The notes under the pieces: model-generated
What the model saw: the letters and a program-made list of their open reading frames with translations, nothing else
Told to the model about the DNA's origin: nothing
The model's database searches: none
Translations under genes and position numbers: made by a program
Part shown: piece by piece, positions 60,042 to 64,000 of the stretch
How positions within the stretch are numbered: the stretch's first letter is position 1
How the letters are laid out: each line of letters begins with the position of its first letter
Assembly: GCA_900545525.1 (NCBI GenBank)
Contig: UQZX01000015.1
Location: 14,348 to 78,347, forward strand
DNA from: an uncultured Prevotella sp.
Lineage (GTDB): Bacteria > Bacteroidota > Bacteroidia > Bacteroidales > Bacteroidaceae
Direction: 5' to 3'
DNA: 64,000 nt

Positions 60042-61067
60042 CTAAAAATTGATTTTCAAGTAATCTATTATCGTAGCCAAAGTGCCGTATAACAGCAGCA
60101 AAGGCATTATTTCAAGGGCACAAAAGTACAAAAATATTTGTGAAAAAACGGCGTTTCGTTTGAAAAAGATTATCAGGCACTTATAAAATGACAATATTTT
60201 AACAGATATAATGACAACTGCCATGTAGGTGACGGCGTTTTGCATGGACAGGTCGAAATATGACATGAGCATCACGAGAGGGAATATCGCTATGCTTTCC
60301 GCCGATGTGATGAAGAGTGAAGACTTGAACCAGCGGCTGTTGTTGTGGCGCTCGAAGAACACCCAGTTGACGAACGCCTGAAGCAGCATCTTTATTATGA
60401 AATATGCCGTAAACGAACCGAAGAATATGGCTATAAGATGATATTGTGACTCGAGTACGAAGGTGTCCGCTATGCTGTCTTGTGTGTATATGAACAATAT
60501 TATGGACAGCAACAGGCATGTTTGCAGGAGAAAGAAAAACTGGAAGCGGTACTCGTTGGTTGTCTCGGTCATCTCGTTTTTGCTCTCGCGCGATTCGAAA
60601 AAGAAGTTTCGTGCCTGCATGAAGATAAACCTGCGTGAGTTTGCAAATGCGATCAATGCAAGTATGAATCCTCCGAGCAGCATGGCGGTTATGATGTTGT
60701 CGCCCTTTATGGAATATGGCACGGGGTCACCCGCCACGCCATATCGTCCTGCGTTTATCTCAGGATGATACAGCGTGTCTTTGGAGAAGAAACTCTCTTT
60801 GTAATATAGGGGAATGGAAATATCCTTGTAGCTTTTTCCCTTGTCATGTCCCGGCAGGTGTAGCGTGTCGGGATGGTTGCTCAGATGGGTGTTTTCTACA
60901 TGTATGGATGCTTGTATGGCAGAGTCCTGTTGCCATGGTGTGGCATCGCGGGGCAGCTTTTTCAGCACTTGGGCAGGATGCAGTGAAACCTTGCCGTGCG
61001 GTATCTCCTGCACTGCCTGCTGTACAGCCGTAGCCCCTTCTGTCGACGTAGAGTCTGCCAGATACAT
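60042..61067 (-). CDS. DUF4271-domain membrane protein
   Basis: The 341-residue protein has a polar N-terminal region (about 1-130, probably periplasmic) and six to seven hydrophobic segments from about residue 130 (for example ITAMLLGGFILALIAFA and NAVTYMAVVIISVKIL). This is the Bacteroidetes DUF4271 family, of unknown function, which I recall beside hemD. The segment ANSRRFIFMQARNFFFE after the first membrane span is conserved in the family as I know it. It heads the hemD-rnpA-yidD-tyrS run. Confidence 0.82.
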   Translation of the reverse strand: MYLADSTSTEGATAVQQAVQEIPHGKVSLHPAQVLKKLPRDATPWQQDSAIQASIHVENTHLSNHPDTLHLPGHDKGKSYKDISIPLYYKESFFSKDTLYHPEINAGRYGVAGDPVPYSIKGDNIITAMLLGGFILALIAFANSRRFIFMQARNFFFESRESKNEMTETTNEYRFQFFFLLQTCLLLSIILFIYTQDSIADTFVLESQYHLIAIFFGSFTAYFIIKMLLQAFVNWVFFERHNNSRWFKSSLFITSAESIAIFPLVMLMSYFDLSMQNAVTYMAVVIISVKILSFYKCLIIFFKRNAVFSQIFLYFCALEIMPLLLLYGTLATIIDYLKINF

Positions 61068-61088
61068 ATATTTAAAATATAGAAATGC

Positions 61089-62351
61089 TTATTTCAGTCC
61101 GAATTTTTCCTTTATCTCATCTATACGGTCGAGCTTCTCCCATGTGAAAAGCTCCACTTCCATGACCTTTGTCTCGTGATAACGGCTTGTGAAGGTCTTT
61201 GTCCTAACTTCGGGCTTTCGTCCCATGTGTCCGTAGGCAGCTGTTTCCGTGAATATGGGCTGGCGCAGTTTGAGATTTTTCTCTATCGCCTTGGGACGCA
61301 GGTCAAACATCTCTTCTATAATCCTGGCAATCCCGCTGTCGGTCATGTTCACATGATTTTTGCCGTATGTATTTACGCAGATGCTTACGGGACGTGCCAC
61401 GCCTATGGCGTAGCTTATCTGTACAAGCATCTCGTCTGCCACTCCAGCCGCCACCATATTCTTTGCTATGTGGCGGGCTGCGTATGCTGCCGAGCGGTCA
61501 ACTTTGCTCGAGTCCTTACCGCTGAATGCACCTCCGCCGTGTGCACCTTTGCCTCCGTAAGTGTCCACGATTATTTTCCTTCCGGTAAGTCCGGTGTCTC
61601 CGTGCGGGCCGCCGATGACGAACTTGCCCGTGGGATTTACGAAATATTTTATGTCATCGTTGAACAGTGCCAGCACATTGCTGTTGCTTATTTGTGCTTT
61701 AACGCGTGGTATGAGGATGTTTATAACGTCGTCCTTTATCTTGGCAAGCATCCTTTCGTCATCGGTGTCAAACTCGTCATGCTGTGTAGACACCACGATC
61801 GTGTCGATACGTCGTGCCTTACCGTTGTCGTCATATTCTACGGTTACCTGACTTTTCGAGTCGGGGCGGAGATATGTCATCATCTTTCCTTCTTTTCTTA
61901 TGTCGGCAAGCGTGCTCATTATAAGATGTGCAAGGTCGAGCGACACGGGTATGTAGTTTTCCGTTTCATTTGTTGCATATCCGAACATCATGCCCTGATC
62001 TCCGGCACCCTGTTCCGTCTCCGTACCGTTGTCAACGCCTCTGTTTATGTCATCGCTCTGCTCGTGTATGGCATTCAGTATGCCACACGAGTCGCCGTCG
62101 AACTGATATTCTGATTTTGTATATCCTATACGCTTTATTGCGTTGCGTGCTATTGTCTGCAAGTCGATGTACACATCGCTGTGCACTTCTCCTGCTATTA
62201 TCACTTGTCCGGTGGTTACGAGCGTCTCGACAGCCACGCGTGCCTTGTCGTCGTATGCAAGGAACTGGTCGAGTATCGAGTCTGATATCTGATCGGCAAC
62301 CTTGTCGGGATGTCCTTCCGATACCGATTCTGATGAAAATAGATATGCCAT
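61089..62351 (-). CDS. metK: S-adenosylmethionine synthetase
   Basis: MetK joins methionine and ATP to form SAM, also the co-substrate of MiaB encoded nearby. I set the start at ATG 62351 (MAYLFSSESVSEGHPDKVAD), giving 420 residues; an in-frame upstream start would add nine residues inside the leader. Motifs include GAGDQGMMFGYATNET, the P-loop-like GGGAFSGKDSSKVDRSA and SYAIGVARPVSI. It has a clear promoter at 62384-62414 and ends 21 bp before the DUF4271 start. Confidence 0.96.
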   Translation of the reverse strand: MAYLFSSESVSEGHPDKVADQISDSILDQFLAYDDKARVAVETLVTTGQVIIAGEVHSDVYIDLQTIARNAIKRIGYTKSEYQFDGDSCGILNAIHEQSDDINRGVDNGTETEQGAGDQGMMFGYATNETENYIPVSLDLAHLIMSTLADIRKEGKMMTYLRPDSKSQVTVEYDDNGKARRIDTIVVSTQHDEFDTDDERMLAKIKDDVINILIPRVKAQISNSNVLALFNDDIKYFVNPTGKFVIGGPHGDTGLTGRKIIVDTYGGKGAHGGGAFSGKDSSKVDRSAAYAARHIAKNMVAAGVADEMLVQISYAIGVARPVSICVNTYGKNHVNMTDSGIARIIEEMFDLRPKAIEKNLKLRQPIFTETAAYGHMGRKPEVRTKTFTSRYHETKVMEVELFTWEKLDRIDEIKEKFGLK

Positions 62352-62383
62352 GTCTTTATACCTTATAAGATAAATCAAGTGTG

Positions 62384-62414
62384 CAAAGTTAAGGCAAATA
62401 GATTTAACCGCAAA
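62384..62414 (-). promoter_or_regulatory. Promoter of metK
   Basis: Minus-strand TTTG (62411-62414), 19-bp spacer, TAACTTTG (62384-62391). The leader is about 25 nt, too short for a SAM riboswitch, and none is seen. Confidence 0.7.
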
Positions 62415-62508
62415 ATAAAAGCATGCTTTTTAACGTAAAGTGTAGTATATGTATGCTCTTTTATCTCTACATCCAATTCCATATACCGTTGTTCCTCCAG
62501 GGCTTTGT

Positions 62509-63312
62509 TTACGGTGTAGCCTTTGTATCCCGGTTTGTCGTTTTTCTCATCCAGAATTCTCTTTCATCTTTTTCCATTCGTTCTATGGCATAGCGCAGGG
62601 TGGTGCGGGGCATTGTGGCATGGTATTTCTTGAGAAAGGCACGCAGTATGGTGATGTCTTTCTTGCCAGCCTCGCGCAACATCCAGCCCACAGCTTTGTG
62701 TATGAGGTCATGGTCGTGGAAAAGCAGCTGTTCGGCATAGCGCAGCACATGCCGGAAGTCACCGTGGCGTATGGGCGTAAGCGTGGAGACCATGGCAATG
62801 CGCTGTTCCCACAGATTGCTGCTTGATGCAAGTCTGTCAAGGACATGAAACTTTTCTTCATCACTGCTTATGGATGGCATTACGAGCCACTGTCCGATTA
62901 TTTTAGGTGCGCTGAGGTCGACAAGGTCCCAGTTGTTTGCGCATCGGATATGTTGCAGATAGAAGTTCACGATGTCTTCTCTTGCCTGCATGCTATCCTG
63001 TTCTGATGCAGCCTTTTTCCCTGAAACTTTTCTGAATTGTTCCACAAGGATGAGAAATCCGCATAACCTTATCTCGTGTATCGGCGATGCAAGCAGCTTC
63101 TCCGTCTCGTATGGCGGCAGTCCTGCTGCTGAAAGAGCGACATTGCGTGTTGCCGGGACTTTTATTCCGAGAAACTCGTCACCTTCACCATATTCGCCTT
63201 TTCCGGTCTTAAAGAAGCGCTTAAGAATGTTTTTCTGATTTTCATCACCAAGCAGCTCCATCCTACTCATTAACTCTGATGCCGATGTCAGTATGATTTT
63301 TGTATCATTCAT
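62509..63312 (-). CDS. DNA alkylation repair (AlkD-like) protein
   Basis: The 267-residue all-helical HEAT-like protein belongs to the AlkD family of DNA glycosylases that remove bulky or cationic alkylated bases. The FFKTGKGEYGEGDEFLGIKVP and the tryptophan segment CANNWDLVDLSAPKIIG match the family's DNA-binding surface, including the catalytic-type Asp in NWDLVD. The C-terminal KAVGWMLREAGKKD is typical. The -7 box lies only five bases from the ATG, so the mRNA could be leaderless. It is upstream of metK on the same strand but separately promoted. Confidence 0.88.
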   Translation of the reverse strand: MNDTKIILTSASELMSRMELLGDENQKNILKRFFKTGKGEYGEGDEFLGIKVPATRNVALSAAGLPPYETEKLLASPIHEIRLCGFLILVEQFRKVSGKKAASEQDSMQAREDIVNFYLQHIRCANNWDLVDLSAPKIIGQWLVMPSISSDEEKFHVLDRLASSSNLWEQRIAMVSTLTPIRHGDFRHVLRYAEQLLFHDHDLIHKAVGWMLREAGKKDITILRAFLKKYHATMPRTTLRYAIERMEKDEREFWMRKTTNRDTKATP

Positions 63313-63316
63313 GTGG

Positions 63317-63324
63317 CAAAGATA
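63317..63324 (-). promoter_or_regulatory. -7 box at the AlkD start
   Basis: TATCTTTG followed by CC, five bases before the ATG on the minus strand. No clear -33 element. A second candidate (TACTTTTG, 63522-63529) further up would give a leader of about 200 nt. Confidence 0.4.
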
Positions 63325-63366
63325 CGAAATAACAGGGACTTTCGTCTGCCGAGTTTAATTTTTTAT

Positions 63367-63735
63367 TAGTATCTTTGCGCACAGAAGTTACGAAAAGAGT
63401 GTAATTTATTGGAAATGAGCGTAGGTTAATTGCTCTTGATAGTAATAGGTTACGATTTAGTTAGTTATCTACTGCATTATCCTTCTGCGCGTTGCGTAAC
63501 CTTCAAAGAACTCTTCGTATGCAAAAGTAGCTATTTAATTCGAGATTTTGATATAAACTCCCGTTTTTTATCCCCTCATTCATAAGAATTTTCCGTAAAA
63601 GCGGTATTGTCCGTCGGCACACCATTGCCCAAAACGAGTTTGGAACAAACGTGTGCCGACTACCGCATAGCTGGAGAAAAGGGCATTGCCTCACGCCTAA
63701 ACGATGTTTAGACAGATGAAGCAATGCCCCTTTCT
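63367..63735 (+). other. Possible structured RNA region
   Basis: A -7-like TATCTTTG (63370-63377) points into DNA with strong stems. GCGGTA (63601-63606)/TACCGC (63661-63666) encloses GTCGGCACAC (63613-63622)/GTGTGCCGAC (63651-63660), with an inner CCAAA/TTTGG stem. A second hairpin, GGGCATTGC (63681-63689) with GCAATGCCC (63721-63729), contains a CTAAAC/GTTTAG stem and is followed by TTTCTTTT. The short ORFs here have no protein-like composition. From 63736 to 64000 I recognise no gene. The region could be a small RNA or the leader of an RNA operon to the right. Confidence 0.35.
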
Positions 63736-64000
63736 TTTGCGCCTATGCCAAGAGGTGCTTTTACGGGTTTTCAAATGATTTTTCTTTTTTCGCTGTCTCT
63801 TTTGCCGGAAGCGGAAAGTGAATGCAGAGTGTGTCAGCCTGCCCCATGAATGAAACAGGCGCCCACACACAGCCGGACAAACCGGGAAGAATGATTGTTG
63901 CCACCCGGCTGAACAAGTTCCGTCGGATCGGAAACAATCATACTTCCTTTGTTGTGGTTTGCCCTTTTCACGCTTCCGGTGATGTCTTTTTCCTTTTGGT

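Noticed and set aside
62352..62400. SAM riboswitch upstream of metK
   Set aside because: The predicted leader is only about 25 nt and shows no riboswitch core.
63785..63945. Minus-strand frame containing SDPTELVQPGGNNHS
   Set aside because: Only about 35 codons, no ribosome site, and it lies in a region that looks like structured RNA or repeat; kept out as a gene.

Overview
The window is a chromosomal stretch of a Bacteroidales bacterium, most likely Prevotella or a close relative. The sequence signs are Bacteroidetes-type promoters (a TAnnTTTG -7 box with TTG/TTTG about 19-20 bp upstream), a fused SecDF, tRNAs without encoded CCA, family-typical proteins (DUF6089, DUF6242, DUF4271, DUF4254, DUF3108 after a GH3-family gene) and very repeat-rich intergenic DNA. 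I found no insertion-sequence transposase, rRNA gene, CRISPR array or prophage.

Layout. 1-6.3 kb: an HU gene (minus), then rhomboid protease, an EEP-family phosphatase/nuclease and secDF (plus), followed by tRNA-Arg. 6.3-9.8 kb: a TonB-dependent receptor and an acyltransferase. 10.3-18.5 kb (minus): an envelope-biogenesis run reading DUF6242 lipoprotein, DUF6089, uppS, bamA, three OmpH/Skp chaperones, murI. 19.5-26.5 kb: a compact locus for making and attaching 2-aminoethylphosphonate (LicD, PEP mutase, phosphonopyruvate decarboxylase, AEP transaminase, CTP:AEP cytidylyltransferase-like protein, second LicD, convergent GT2). 26.7-32.3 kb (minus): an AT-richer island with two unknown membrane proteins, a 1362-residue Ig-like/BIG2 surface protein and a 70-residue companion peptide. 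32.3-34.5 kb: a gene-free repeat region. 34.5-39.2 kb (plus): GH3-family protein, Ig-like lipoprotein, DUF3108 protein. 39.3-47.5 kb (minus): a surface-glycan/lipid A region with an MsbA-like exporter, LpxL-type acyltransferase, UDP-galactopyranose mutase, AT3 acyltransferase, InaA-type kinase, WbbI-like galactofuranosyltransferase and GT10 fucosyltransferase.

47.7-64 kb: mostly housekeeping genes. These are acpP-fabF-rnc-miaB, pdxB, DUF4254 with a GT9 heptosyltransferase, rubredoxin, kduI-kduD, then DUF4271-hemD-rnpA-yidD-tyrS with tRNA-Gln, and an AlkD-like protein with metK. The right end has no convincing gene but carries strong RNA-like stem-loops.

The genes converge on the cell envelope: outer-membrane assembly, peptidoglycan precursors, LPS/LOS acylation, galactofuranose and fucose glycans, and a phosphonate decoration. 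The most unusual part is the non-coding DNA. One repeat family is built from 22-bp modules in strict phase at four loci, one of them inside the pdxB reading frame. There is a separate 22-bp direct-repeat array, a MITE-like hairpin element in two copies with opposite loop orientation, a dispersed hairpin repeat near 34, 38 and 41.5 kb, and composite elements of 7-bp and 9-bp arrays that supply stop codons to several genes.
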